Source: Paenibacillus xylanivorans
GTDB taxonomy: Bacteria; Bacillota; Bacilli; Paenibacillales; Paenibacillaceae
Direction: 5' to 3'
DNA length: 64,000 nucleotides
Assembly: GCF_001280595.1 (NCBI RefSeq)
Contig: NZ_LITU01000059.1
Coordinates: 462,117-526,116, forward strand
Shown here piece by piece: positions 9,564 to 16,901 of this stretch (the first letter of the stretch is position 1; each line of letters begins with the position of its first letter). Both the position numbers and the translations under genes were made by a program. The notes below the pieces were generated by a model, which was given only the letters and a program-made list of their open reading frames with translations, did not search any database and was not told the DNA's origin.

Positions 9564-10500
9564 AATTCGCAATGTGAAGAAGCATTTTCACGGCCCGTCC
9601 AATCTGACCGTCAAATCGGTTGACGGCATCAGCCTGAACATCCGTCGGGGAGAGACACTCGGGCTTGTCGGCGAGAGCGGCAGCGGCAAATCTACACTAG
9701 GTCGAACCATCGTGGGGCTGCTGAAAGCTACGGAAGGACAGATTTTGTTTAACGGACAAGATATCGGACAGGCCAAGCCGCGTGAGAAGCGGGAGTTGAA
9801 CCGCCATCTGCAGATGATCTTTCAGGACCCGCACGCTTCGCTTAACCCGAGGCTTCGCATCGGGGATATTATCGCTGAGGGGCTGGACGCTTACAAGTTG
9901 GCACGAGGAGCAGCTCGAAAAGACATCATCGCGGACTTGTTGCTGCGCGTCGGGCTTCACCCGGATCACGCTCACCGCTTCCCGCATGAATTCAGCGGAG
10001 GACAGCGCCAGCGCATAGGGATAGCCCGGGCACTTGCCGTCAAGCCGCGTTTCATCGTAGCGGATGAACCCATTTCCGCGCTGGATGTGTCCATTCAGGC
10101 ACAGATCGTCAATTTGCTGAAGGATCTGCAGCGTGAAGAAGAACTGACGTATCTATTTATCGCGCATGATCTGGCTATGGTGAAGCACATCAGCGACCGG
10201 ATCGGAGTCATGTATCTAGGTAAAATGATGGAACTGTCCGGACGGGACGATCTCTTTGCCAATCCGCTCCACCCCTACACTCAGGCGCTGCTGTCGGCCA
10301 TTCCCGCCGCACATCCCCGTTTAAAAGGGCAAAGGGAGCGTATTCGCCTCCAAGGAAATCCGCCCAGTCCCATTCATCCCCCGGCGGGCTGTCCGTTTCA
10401 TCAACGATGTTTCGCCGCGATGGATGTTTGCGCAAACCGCATGCCTGCCGGAAGGGAGGTCGAAACAGGACACTGGGTAGCATGTCATCTTTACGAATAA
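9544..10500 (+). CDS. oppF: Peptide ABC transporter ATP-binding protein (OppF/DppF type)
   Basis: Second ATPase, 318 residues, with Walker A GESGSGKST, Q-loop MIFQDPHASLNPR, signature FSGGQRQR, Walker B FIVADEPISALD and H-loop IAHDLA. The C-terminal extension has CPFHQRCFAAMDVC, like its partner. ATG 9544 lies six bases after AAAGGA; two other in-frame ATGs (9514, 9538) are worse placed. It overlaps the end of oppD, consistent with stoichiometric translation. Confidence 0.93.
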   Translation: MTESIIEIRNVKKHFHGPSNLTVKSVDGISLNIRRGETLGLVGESGSGKSTLGRTIVGLLKATEGQILFNGQDIGQAKPREKRELNRHLQMIFQDPHASLNPRLRIGDIIAEGLDAYKLARGAARKDIIADLLLRVGLHPDHAHRFPHEFSGGQRQRIGIARALAVKPRFIVADEPISALDVSIQAQIVNLLKDLQREEELTYLFIAHDLAMVKHISDRIGVMYLGKMMELSGRDDLFANPLHPYTQALLSAIPAAHPRLKGQRERIRLQGNPPSPIHPPAGCPFHQRCFAAMDVCANRMPAGREVETGHWVACHLYE

Positions 10501-10531
10501 CACGAATTAATCATTAATGGAGGAATGAACA

Positions 10532-12190
10532 ATGAATAAAACAAAAACGAACTGGGCCGTCTCTCTCTTGCTGGCAGCATCCGTTGCCTTGAGTGCCTGC
10601 TCCAGTTCTACAACCGACAATGGTGAAACTGCTTCAAAACCGGACAATCAGGCAGCAGCGGCAAACGTTGAGCAAGTACTGAACACCAATCTGGCCGGTG
10701 GAGAACCATACACACTGGACCCTGCACTGGCATCTGATACGACATCCTACTGGGTGATTGATAATCTGTATGAGGGACTGTATACATACGACAAATCAGG
10801 CAAAATCGTTGAAGGCGCAGCCAGCAAAGTCGATGTATCGCCGGACGGTAAAACCTACACGTTTACCATTCGCGACGATGCAAAATGGTCGAATAATGAA
10901 CCTGTAACTGCCAAGGATTTTGAATACTCTTGGAAACGTGTATTGAACCCTGCGACAGCCGCTTATGACCCTTCTTCTCTGTATTACATTAAAGGTGCAG
11001 AAGCTTATAACACGGGAAAAGGAAAAGCTGAGGATGTCGGCGTGACCGCCAAAGATGATCATACACTGGTGGTTGAGCTGAAATCTCCGTTGGCCTTCTT
11101 CCCAACCATTGTCGTTGGCCATGCTTATCTGCCGGTTCAAGCTTCCGTTGTGGACAATAATGAGAAGTGGGCAGCAGAAGCCGATACGATCGTAGGTAAC
11201 GGTCCTTACATTGCCAAGGAATGGAAACACAATGAGCAAATTACGCTGGCTAAAAATGATCAATACTGGGATAAATCCAACATCACGATGGATACCATCC
11301 ATTTCAAAATGGTTCAGGACTCCAACACGTACTATCAACTGTTCAAAACGGGTGAGCTTGACCTGATCCTCTCCCTGCCAGTGGATACCCTTGATCAGGA
11401 GCGGAACAATGCGGAGTTCCTGTCCCATCCTTCGTTCAGCGTATATACCTACTCTTTCAATGTGGAGGAAAAACCTTTCACGAACAAAAAGATCAGACAG
11501 GCCCTCTCTTATGCACTTGATCGTGAAGCGTTGACGACAAGTGTAACCAAGGGTGGTGAAACACCAGCTTTCGGATATGTTCCTTACGGCGTAACAGCAC
11601 CATCCGGCAAAGATTTCCGGGAAGAGGCGCCAACCCAATATTATGCGTACGATCCGGCAAAAGCCAAAGAATTGCTGGCGGAAGGATTGAAGGAAGAAGG
11701 CTTGTCTGCACTCCCGACAGTTACCTTCAAATACAATACGTCCGACAAACACAAAAAAGTAGCCGAAGCCATTCAGGAAATGCTCAAAACCAATCTGGGT
11801 ATTGAAGTCAACTTGGAGAATCAGGAATGGAAAACATACATCGATACCTTCAAGCAAAAGAACTTCCAAGTCGCACGTATGGGCTGGGAAGGAAACTTCC
11901 TCGACCCGCTGGGTGTGCTGGAACACTACACATCGAAGAACTCCAACAACTTCACCAACTGGAGCAATCCTGAATACGACAAGTTGATTAGCGAATCCAC
12001 GTTTGAGCTTGATCCAGTTAAACGGTTTGAAGAGCTGCATCAGGCGGAGGCCATTCTAATGGACGAACTGCCAATTATACCGATCCTCTTCTCTGCCGAC
12101 ACTGCATTGATTAGTCCAAGTATTGAGGGCGTTATCTTTGATACTCGTTCCAACCCGGATCTCCGCTTCACCAAGCGGGTATCCGAGTAA
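10532..12190 (+). CDS. oppA: Peptide-binding lipoprotein of ABC transporter (OppA type)
   Basis: Extracellular solute-binding protein family 5, 552 residues. The lipoprotein signal MNKTKTNW...LSAC places the lipidated Cys at about 23, so the mature protein is tethered to the outer face of the membrane. Family landmarks include EPYTLDPALASD near 53, the NLYEGL segment near 75, and NGPYIAKEWKHNEQITLAKNDQYWD near 223-247. It captures peptides and delivers them to the two permeases. The stop overlaps the ATG of the following gene (TAATG). Confidence 0.93.
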   Translation: MNKTKTNWAVSLLLAASVALSACSSSTTDNGETASKPDNQAAAANVEQVLNTNLAGGEPYTLDPALASDTTSYWVIDNLYEGLYTYDKSGKIVEGAASKVDVSPDGKTYTFTIRDDAKWSNNEPVTAKDFEYSWKRVLNPATAAYDPSSLYYIKGAEAYNTGKGKAEDVGVTAKDDHTLVVELKSPLAFFPTIVVGHAYLPVQASVVDNNEKWAAEADTIVGNGPYIAKEWKHNEQITLAKNDQYWDKSNITMDTIHFKMVQDSNTYYQLFKTGELDLILSLPVDTLDQERNNAEFLSHPSFSVYTYSFNVEEKPFTNKKIRQALSYALDREALTTSVTKGGETPAFGYVPYGVTAPSGKDFREEAPTQYYAYDPAKAKELLAEGLKEEGLSALPTVTFKYNTSDKHKKVAEAIQEMLKTNLGIEVNLENQEWKTYIDTFKQKNFQVARMGWEGNFLDPLGVLEHYTSKNSNNFTNWSNPEYDKLISESTFELDPVKRFEELHQAEAILMDELPIIPILFSADTALISPSIEGVIFDTRSNPDLRFTKRVSE

Positions 12191-12579
12191 TGTTTATCCG
12201 TTACGCTCTGTCCGGTCTAATAGCGGCCCTGGCCGCCTATCTGCTGGACTTCTGCGGAATACTAGGCGGCTCCGGTGGCCTACATGAAGGTTCAGACCAG
12301 CTGTTTGTCGCCGGTCTGATATGTCTCTTGGCCGGAACAGCAATCCATGTGCTGCAAAGCGGGTTCATGAACCCTTTTCTGCAAGGATTCGGCGATCTCA
12401 AGCGCATGTTTGTTAGAGAATCAAATGCCCTACAACGGGAAAATGAACGGATTCGCACCCAGACAGCTCTGCCGTTCTGGAAAAAGTCCTTACTCCGCCA
12501 GCTCACGGTCTATACCTTGGGCGGCGGTTCAGGTCTGATTCTATGTTCACTGCTGCTGCTCTGGCCCGCATCCTATTAA
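12190..12579 (+). CDS. Small membrane protein, DUF3899-like, coupled to the peptide transporter
   Basis: 129 residues with three hydrophobic segments: about 5-25, 36-55 and 108-126. The middle third is polar and charged (ESNALQRENERIRTQ). The layout resembles DUF3899 proteins, which I recall being found with oligopeptide transporter genes in Bacillota; that assignment is from memory. It starts within the stop codon of oppA, which strongly suggests translational coupling and a role tied to the transporter. Function unknown. Confidence 0.7.
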   Translation: MFIRYALSGLIAALAAYLLDFCGILGGSGGLHEGSDQLFVAGLICLLAGTAIHVLQSGFMNPFLQGFGDLKRMFVRESNALQRENERIRTQTALPFWKKSLLRQLTVYTLGGGSGLILCSLLLLWPASY

Positions 12580-12590
12580 ATCCAACATAA

Positions 12591-12649
12591 AAGAATCGCT
12601 CCCTGGTGCGGCTTGATGCCTGCACTCCAGGGAGCGATTCTTTTGTTTT
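12591..12649 (+). terminator. Operon terminator
   Basis: A perfect 16-bp stem, 12591-12606 with 12627-12642, ends the transporter operon 11 bases after the last stop. It is followed by TTGTTTTT. Confidence 0.92.
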
Positions 12650-12886
12650 TCATTAAACATAAAAAGAGTGTATCTCCCTAGAAAGCTAAATAAAAATATC
12701 ATAGAATTAATGCGTGTCTGAAAGAAGCCTTCCTAATATAGTGCATCAATATTTTTAAACTTGCTCACTCTCCTTTTGCTCTACAATGATGCTATTTAGA
12801 TTGAAAATACCCTGGTCTAGGCCAGGGTAACTCCGTTCACTTTATTCTCCCACATTTTTTTGGTTTATGTACTTCATCTCAAGCTC
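12650..12886. other. Intergenic stretch with a small hairpin
   Basis: No gene seen. A short perfect hairpin, TACCCTGG with CCAGGGTA around 12807-12828, lies downstream of the minus-strand GRAM-like gene and may be its terminator, although the T-run after it is weak. Confidence 0.45.
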
Positions 12887-13216
12887 TTACATTATTTCGT
12901 TATTAATTCTCTTGGCTTGTACAATCTCCTTGATAATCTTAGAGCGATTCCAGACAACAAACTTGAAGACATGTCCACTGTCCAATGTAATGGTAATTCC
13001 ATTAGGGATTAGTCCCCATGTCGCACTTTTCTCAATCTTAGTCATAGCCCAGATCTCGATTTGAACCCATTCCGTCTGAAAATTCAGGCCATGAGGAATA
13101 AAAACTAATCGTTCATTAGTAAGGAAAAGCTTCCCTCCTACTCCTTCAAAACCTCTTAACCAGTTTGCTTGAATCCTTTCAAAAATGACGTACTCAGTAG
13201 GGCCCAATTCTTCCAT
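12887..13216 (-). CDS. Small GRAM/PH-like domain protein
   Basis: 109 residues. The pattern GVGGKLFLTNERLVFIPHGLNFQTEWVQI near 27-53 is typical of GRAM (bacterial PH-like) domains: a glycine turn, the LTNERLVF strand, then strands ending in FKFVVWNRSKII. These domains bind lipids or proteins at membranes. There is no signal peptide or membrane helix. The ATG has AAAGGAGA nine bases upstream. It appears to be transcribed alone. Its biological role is not known. Confidence 0.7.
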   Translation of the reverse strand: MEELGPTEYVIFERIQANWLRGFEGVGGKLFLTNERLVFIPHGLNFQTEWVQIEIWAMTKIEKSATWGLIPNGITITLDSGHVFKFVVWNRSKIIKEIVQAKRINNEIM

Positions 13217-13324
13217 TTCTATCAGTCTCCTTTTTCAGCCTAAAGCCGATCCTTTTTGCTTCAATCTTTATTATTATAGGTCGTTTTGACCGATATAGGA
13301 ATATTTTTGCACATGTTCATCTTG

Positions 13325-13370
13325 TAAAAAAAGCACTGCCCAACGGAATCACTCCGTCTTGGACAATGCT
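13325..13370 (-). terminator. Terminator of purine nucleoside phosphorylase
   Basis: Read on the minus strand, AGCATTGTCCAAGACGG pairs imperfectly with CCGTTGGGCAGTGCT and is followed by TTTTTTT. Confidence 0.85.
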
Positions 13371-13420
13371 ACAAACAAGAGTACTTTGAAAGGAAAGGAA
13401 ACATCCTTCTCGATTACAGA

Positions 13421-14239
13421 TTACATCTCTTTCAGAATACCTTTAACCAGTCCGATGAAGGTTGTTTTCACTTTTGCCGCAACTTCAATCACTTCATCAT
13501 GACTTAACGGCTGATCCAGAATGCCGCAGGCCATATTGGTCAGACAGGAAATACCCAGCACCTTCATGCCGCCATGAATGGCTACAATCGCTTCAGGTAC
13601 CGTCGACATACCCACAGCATCCGCGCCCATCGTACGAATCATGCGAATCTCTGCTGGAGTCTCATACGCCGGACCACTCCACCATGCATACACCCCTTGC
13701 TGCAAACCAACATTCTGCTCCTCCGCTACCTTCATAGCAATACTGCGGAGTTCACGATTATATACCTGTGATACGTCCGGGAAGCGCACGCCCAGCTCGG
13801 CATTATTCGGCCCCATCAGCGGATTATTGCCTACCAGATTGATATGATCTGTAATCAACATAAGCTGTCCAGGTTCGAAGCTGGTATTAATCGCTCCACA
13901 AGCATTGGTGATGATCAACTGCTCGACACCCAGTGCTTTCATAATCCGGACCGGGAACGTTACTTCATCCAGCGAAAATCCTTCATAATAATGAAGGCGT
14001 CCTTTCATCGCTATGACAGTCTTACCCATCAGTTCTCCGATGACCAATTCGTTGGCATGACCAATAGCCTCGGATTGAGCAAAATAAGGAATGTCCGTAT
14101 ATGGAATGACGGTAGCATTCTCGATCTCGTCCGCGAGCGCTCCTAGCCCTGATCCCAGAATCATGCCCACGACAGGCTTATCATTAATACGGTTTAATAA
14201 GTAGTCTCTGGCTTCCTGAATATGTGCGGATTGATGCAT
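13421..14239 (-). CDS. punA: Purine nucleoside phosphorylase I (inosine/guanosine type)
   Basis: Phosphorolysis of inosine, guanosine and their deoxy forms in purine salvage; cytoplasmic trimer in the low-molecular-weight PNP family. The 272 residues contain the phosphate loop GMILGSGLGALAD near 27, GRLHYYEGF near 85, the ITNACGAINTSFEPGQL stretch near 112-130, and GADAVGMSTVPE near 208, all diagnostic. The ATG at 14239 lies just after AGGAGG, and is preferred to an in-frame start seven codons earlier. It is monocistronic, with its own terminator. Confidence 0.95.
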   Translation of the reverse strand: MHQSAHIQEARDYLLNRINDKPVVGMILGSGLGALADEIENATVIPYTDIPYFAQSEAIGHANELVIGELMGKTVIAMKGRLHYYEGFSLDEVTFPVRIMKALGVEQLIITNACGAINTSFEPGQLMLITDHINLVGNNPLMGPNNAELGVRFPDVSQVYNRELRSIAMKVAEEQNVGLQQGVYAWWSGPAYETPAEIRMIRTMGADAVGMSTVPEAIVAIHGGMKVLGISCLTNMACGILDQPLSHDEVIEVAAKVKTTFIGLVKGILKEM

Positions 14240-14388
14240 AAATATATTCCTCCTGATCATCTGAGTTTGGATTTAAGTAGGTACTATAAACCAAGTGTAA
14301 TGAACAATAGTGGACATGTAAATGGGAGCCGGATAAAGAAGGACTCTGCTTCTCTTCCCGAAGCTGGTTAAGGTTTCGATCAGGAAAA

Positions 14389-14694
14389 ATGAGCTATCTT
14401 CGCATTGTAGAAAAAAGGGCCCGCTCGCTCCACCGTCTCATATCGGATTTCTATGATTTGTTCCGCTTGGAGTGGAGTCTGGCTCCATCATAATGTCCTT
14501 TTCAAAATGGCGTTCCTGTGATTGAATATCTAGGGGATAACATTGGACTTCATAATCATACCATTTTGTCTCTGGCTGTCTTGGTTCTTACGGTGTCAGA
14601 TGTCCTCTTAGGGTTAAATCATCTCAAAGATTGGGGCGCGAAAATCATACCTTTCTGTGCTTTGGCACAACGATCAATGTTGTCATTACTATAA
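14389..14694 (+). pseudogene. Possible decayed small gene with one internal stop
   Basis: In the roughly 500-bp gap between punA and the dehydrogenase gene there is a frame starting ATG after CAGGAAAA (14389). It runs 34 codons to a TAA at 14491-14493, then continues in the same frame for 66 codons to 14694. The second part is hydrophobic in the middle (HTILSLAVLVLTVSDVLL). I do not recognise a family, and chance is a real alternative. Confidence 0.25.
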
Positions 14695-14737
14695 TTACTA
14701 GCTTTTATAAATAGATGATGGATTCTTTATTATGCAA

Positions 14738-14769
14738 AAGAGGAGCGGATGTATTATCCACTCCTCTTT
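14738..14769 (-). terminator. Terminator of SDR gene
   Basis: On the minus strand AGAGGAGTGGA pairs with TCCGCTCCTCT over 11 bp and is followed by TTTT, just after the dehydrogenase stop. Confidence 0.85.
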
Positions 14770-14777
14770 CTTTCAAA

Positions 14778-15587
14778 TTAATCTGCGCTTGCTGTAATGT
14801 GTTCCCACTTGTCATATTCCTCAAGCATACCATTCAGCTGCGTACGAGCCATCACAAGTCCCATGCTTCCGAGCGCAAGTCTTCTTGGAGGATTCTCTGT
14901 GCCGGCAATATCAGCAACGGCTGACATGGCTTTTTCAACATCGCCATAAGGCGCGGTCTCAGCAAGATCATTATACCAATCATACAGCGGTTGATAGTCC
15001 GGGATATCGCTTGTAATTTCTTGAGTATTTCCTTGGAAACCTGTCTTGAATCCTGCAGGCTCTACAAGGGTAAGGTTTACGCCCAAGCCCTTAACCTCAA
15101 CTGCCAGACCTTCACTCAGGCTTTCAAGCGCTGCTTTAGAGCTACAGTAGATAGACAGCGTCGGCAAGCTTTGTACGCCGCCCATAGATGAGATATTGAT
15201 AATGTGACCCGAGCGATTTTCCCGCATCTGTGGAAGAACGGCTTGAATAGTGGTCATTACACCAAACACATTCGTTTCATATTGCTGACGTGCTTGGTCA
15301 ACGGATACTTCTTCAAAAATACCTGCTTGAGCATATCCGGCATTATTGAGCAGCACATCAATTCGTCCATATTGGCGCGTTACCGCATCCACAACCTCGT
15401 GGGTCATTTCCTGATTAGTAATATCCAGGGCCAGAACTTGTACATTACTATATTGGCTAAATTCAGCGGCAGCTTTCGATGTATCCCGCATGGTAGCGAC
15501 AACATTCCATTCACGCTTCGCAAATTGAAGAACCAATTCTTTGCCGAAGCCTGTTGATGTACCTGTGATTAAAATGGTTTTACTCAA
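14778..15587 (-). CDS. SDR-family oxidoreductase under AdhR-like control
   Basis: Classical short-chain dehydrogenase, 269 residues. The nucleotide loop TGTSTGFG is at 8-15, NNAG near 85, the catalytic Ser in INISSMGG near 135 and YCSSK (Tyr-x3-Lys) near 148. The C-terminal part resembles YvrD/YbbO-type aldehyde or ketone reductases, but the substrate is open. Translation starts with TTG after GGAGGG. A MerR-type promoter with an AdhR-like operator lies at 15631-15661, so expression is probably induced by reactive aldehydes or quinones. Confidence 0.9.
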   Translation of the reverse strand: MSKTILITGTSTGFGKELVLQFAKREWNVVATMRDTSKAAAEFSQYSNVQVLALDITNQEMTHEVVDAVTRQYGRIDVLLNNAGYAQAGIFEEVSVDQARQQYETNVFGVMTTIQAVLPQMRENRSGHIINISSMGGVQSLPTLSIYCSSKAALESLSEGLAVEVKGLGVNLTLVEPAGFKTGFQGNTQEITSDIPDYQPLYDWYNDLAETAPYGDVEKAMSAVADIAGTENPPRRLALGSMGLVMARTQLNGMLEEYDKWEHITASAD

Positions 15588-15630
15588 GTGTATTCCCTCC
15601 AGATCACGAATTGAGCTTGGCTCGTGAGTT

Positions 15631-15661
15631 ATCGTAACCCTTAAAGTTCACTTTAAGGCAA
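15631..15661 (-). promoter_or_regulatory. MerR-type promoter and AdhR-like operator of the SDR gene
   Basis: On the minus strand: TTGCCT (-35), a 19-bp spacer and TACGAT (-10). The spacer region carries the palindrome CTTAAAGTGAACTTTAAG (15640-15657). The over-long 19-bp spacing and a dyad between the two elements are the hallmark of MerR-activated promoters. Confidence 0.85.
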
Positions 15662-15664
15662 GCA

Positions 15665-16230
15665 TTATTTTTTAATGGACTCCCACCAGTCCAGCTCTTT
15701 AATCTGGCTCGAATCTACGCCCCATTTTGTCAAATGTCCAGCGACCCCTAACGGAACGATAAATTGTTTGACCTTTCCTTTTAGCTTACGGATAGACTCA
15801 TAGTCCAGATGATCATAATGGTCATGCGATATCAAGACAACATCAATGTCAGGCAAATCCTCAATCTGTGCTAGCGGCTTATTGCTATATCTCTTTGGCC
15901 CCGCGAAAGCAACGGGGGAGGCGTATTTATTGAATACTGGATCTAGCAGCAGCTCCACTCCACTGACCTTCATCAATAAGGTCGAATGACCAAGGCACAT
16001 AACTTGATCCTCGTTACTATCTGAAAATGCTTTTGCATCAAAGGGCTCCATTGGAAGACTTCCCTTTGGTCGGCCATTTGGGTTTCCTTTTATCGTATCG
16101 TATAGGGCTCCAGCGGTATCTTTTAAACTATAATCCATCGATGTCGGTATTTGATTGCGAAACTTCCCATCGATAAAGTTAGCGGATTTCTCTCCTGCTT
16201 TCTTATTCCGATGAAAATTTTTTTAACCAT
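15665..16230 (-). pseudogene. Broken metallo-beta-lactamase-fold hydrolase (N-acyl-PE phospholipase D-like)
   Basis: An open frame (15665-16138) encodes LGHSTLLMK, LLLDPVF and the metal motif SHDHYDHLD, followed by VPLGV and LDWWE, as in the roughly 300-350-residue lactonase/phospholipase D-like hydrolases. It stops at 157 residues, just after LDWWE, so the second half with further metal ligands is missing. At the other end, in-frame homologous sequence (ANFIDGKFRN) extends upstream of the first ATG to an A-run at about 16216-16222. Adding one A there joins it to an ATG at 16230. It is therefore both frameshifted and C-terminally truncated. An AdhR-like promoter sits directly upstream. Confidence 0.82.
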
Positions 16231-16233
16231 GTT

Positions 16234-16264
16234 AGTATATATCTTAAAGTGCACTTTAAGGTAA
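16234..16264 (-). promoter_or_regulatory. MerR-type promoter and AdhR-like operator before the broken hydrolase
   Basis: TTACCT (-35), 19-bp spacer, TATACT (-10) on the minus strand, with the perfect palindrome CTTAAAGTGCACTTTAAG at 16243-16260. The predicted start of transcription would fall at or inside the reconstructed ATG at 16230, so sequence between promoter and gene has probably been lost. Confidence 0.82.
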
Positions 16265-16324
16265 GTTTTTGATTACAGCAAAGCCACCCTATTCTTACAC
16301 AGAGTGACTTGTCACAATCTCGAC

Positions 16325-16735
16325 TTATATGGTTGTATCTAATTCCCCGATGTACGTGAGAAAACGTTCCTCAGGATTTCCCTTTTCTATATCGTTATAC
16401 ACTTCAAGCTTCTGACTAACGGCTTCAAAAGCCTCATTTAGCACTTGCTGCTTCCTCTTGATCTCCGCTTGATGGGCTTCTAGTATGGCTCTGCGCTGTC
16501 CGATCGTTTCATCTCCCTGCAAGGCAAGATCAACGATTTTTTTCAAATCCGCTACGCTCATTCCTGTGGCACGAAAACATGTTATTAAGCGAATCCAGTC
16601 TATATCTCTTTTTTCAAAAAGGCGGTTGCCGTGAACATCCCTACGAATATCGGGTAATAGTCCTTCTTTATCGTAAAATCGGATCGTAGGAGCAGGGCAA
16701 TTTAATTTTTCTGATACTTCCTTGATTGTAAACAA
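16325..16735 (-). CDS. MerR-family regulator, AdhR-like
   Basis: 136 residues: N-terminal winged helix-turn-helix (FTIKEVSEKLNCPAPTIRFYDKEGLLP), then the EKRDIDWIRLITCFRATGMS helix and a coiled-coil dimerisation tail (EIKRKQQVLNEAFEAVSQKLEVY). Cys53 in LITCFRATG matches the position of the conserved Cys52 that B. subtilis AdhR uses to sense aldehydes (recalled alignment). TTG 16735 follows GGGGGAG at six bases; a TTG five codons earlier has no site. Its own promoter carries an AdhR-like operator, suggesting autoregulation together with the neighbouring SDR gene. Confidence 0.88.
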   Translation of the reverse strand: MFTIKEVSEKLNCPAPTIRFYDKEGLLPDIRRDVHGNRLFEKRDIDWIRLITCFRATGMSVADLKKIVDLALQGDETIGQRRAILEAHQAEIKRKQQVLNEAFEAVSQKLEVYNDIEKGNPEERFLTYIGELDTTI

Positions 16736-16781
16736 ATTACTCTCCCCCAAGTCCAGTTCATAAGATGTTTCAGCTTGCTCT

Positions 16782-16812
16782 ATTATAAGCGTTAAACTGA
16801 ACTTTAAGTCAA
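16782..16812 (-). promoter_or_regulatory. MerR-type promoter and operator of the AdhR-like gene
   Basis: TTGACT (-35), exactly 19 bp, then a perfect TATAAT (-10) on the minus strand. The spacer region contains CTTAAAGTTCAGTTTAAC (16791-16808), one mismatch from a perfect AdhR-like dyad. Confidence 0.87.
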
Positions 16813-16820
16813 ATGCTTAT

Positions 16821-16845
16821 AACCCCAGACTGTAGGTCTGGGGTT
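16821..16845. terminator. Strong hairpin after the GH95 gene
   Basis: AACCCCAGAC (16821-16830) pairs perfectly with GTCTGGGGTT (16836-16845). Read on the minus strand it lies 57 bp after the fucosidase stop and only 9 bp before the -35 of the MerR gene. There is little T-run, so it may act as an insulator or weak terminator. Confidence 0.55.
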
Positions 16846-16901
16846 ACTGAAACTAAGGGTGTGGACATCCACCTCTGTAATCTAGTTAGGATATCTACTC
16901 T

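Noticed and set aside
10796..12040. A 414-codon open frame on the minus strand
   Set aside because: Antisense shadow of the peptide-binding lipoprotein gene; composition is abnormal (many Phe, Cys, Arg) and there is no ribosome binding site.
16821..16868. Possible insertion-sequence end (perfect hairpin followed by GTGTGGACATCCAC)
   Set aside because: The two neighbouring hairpins recall IS200/IS605 ends, but no transposase gene or remnant is found nearby, so a terminator or insulator is the simpler reading.
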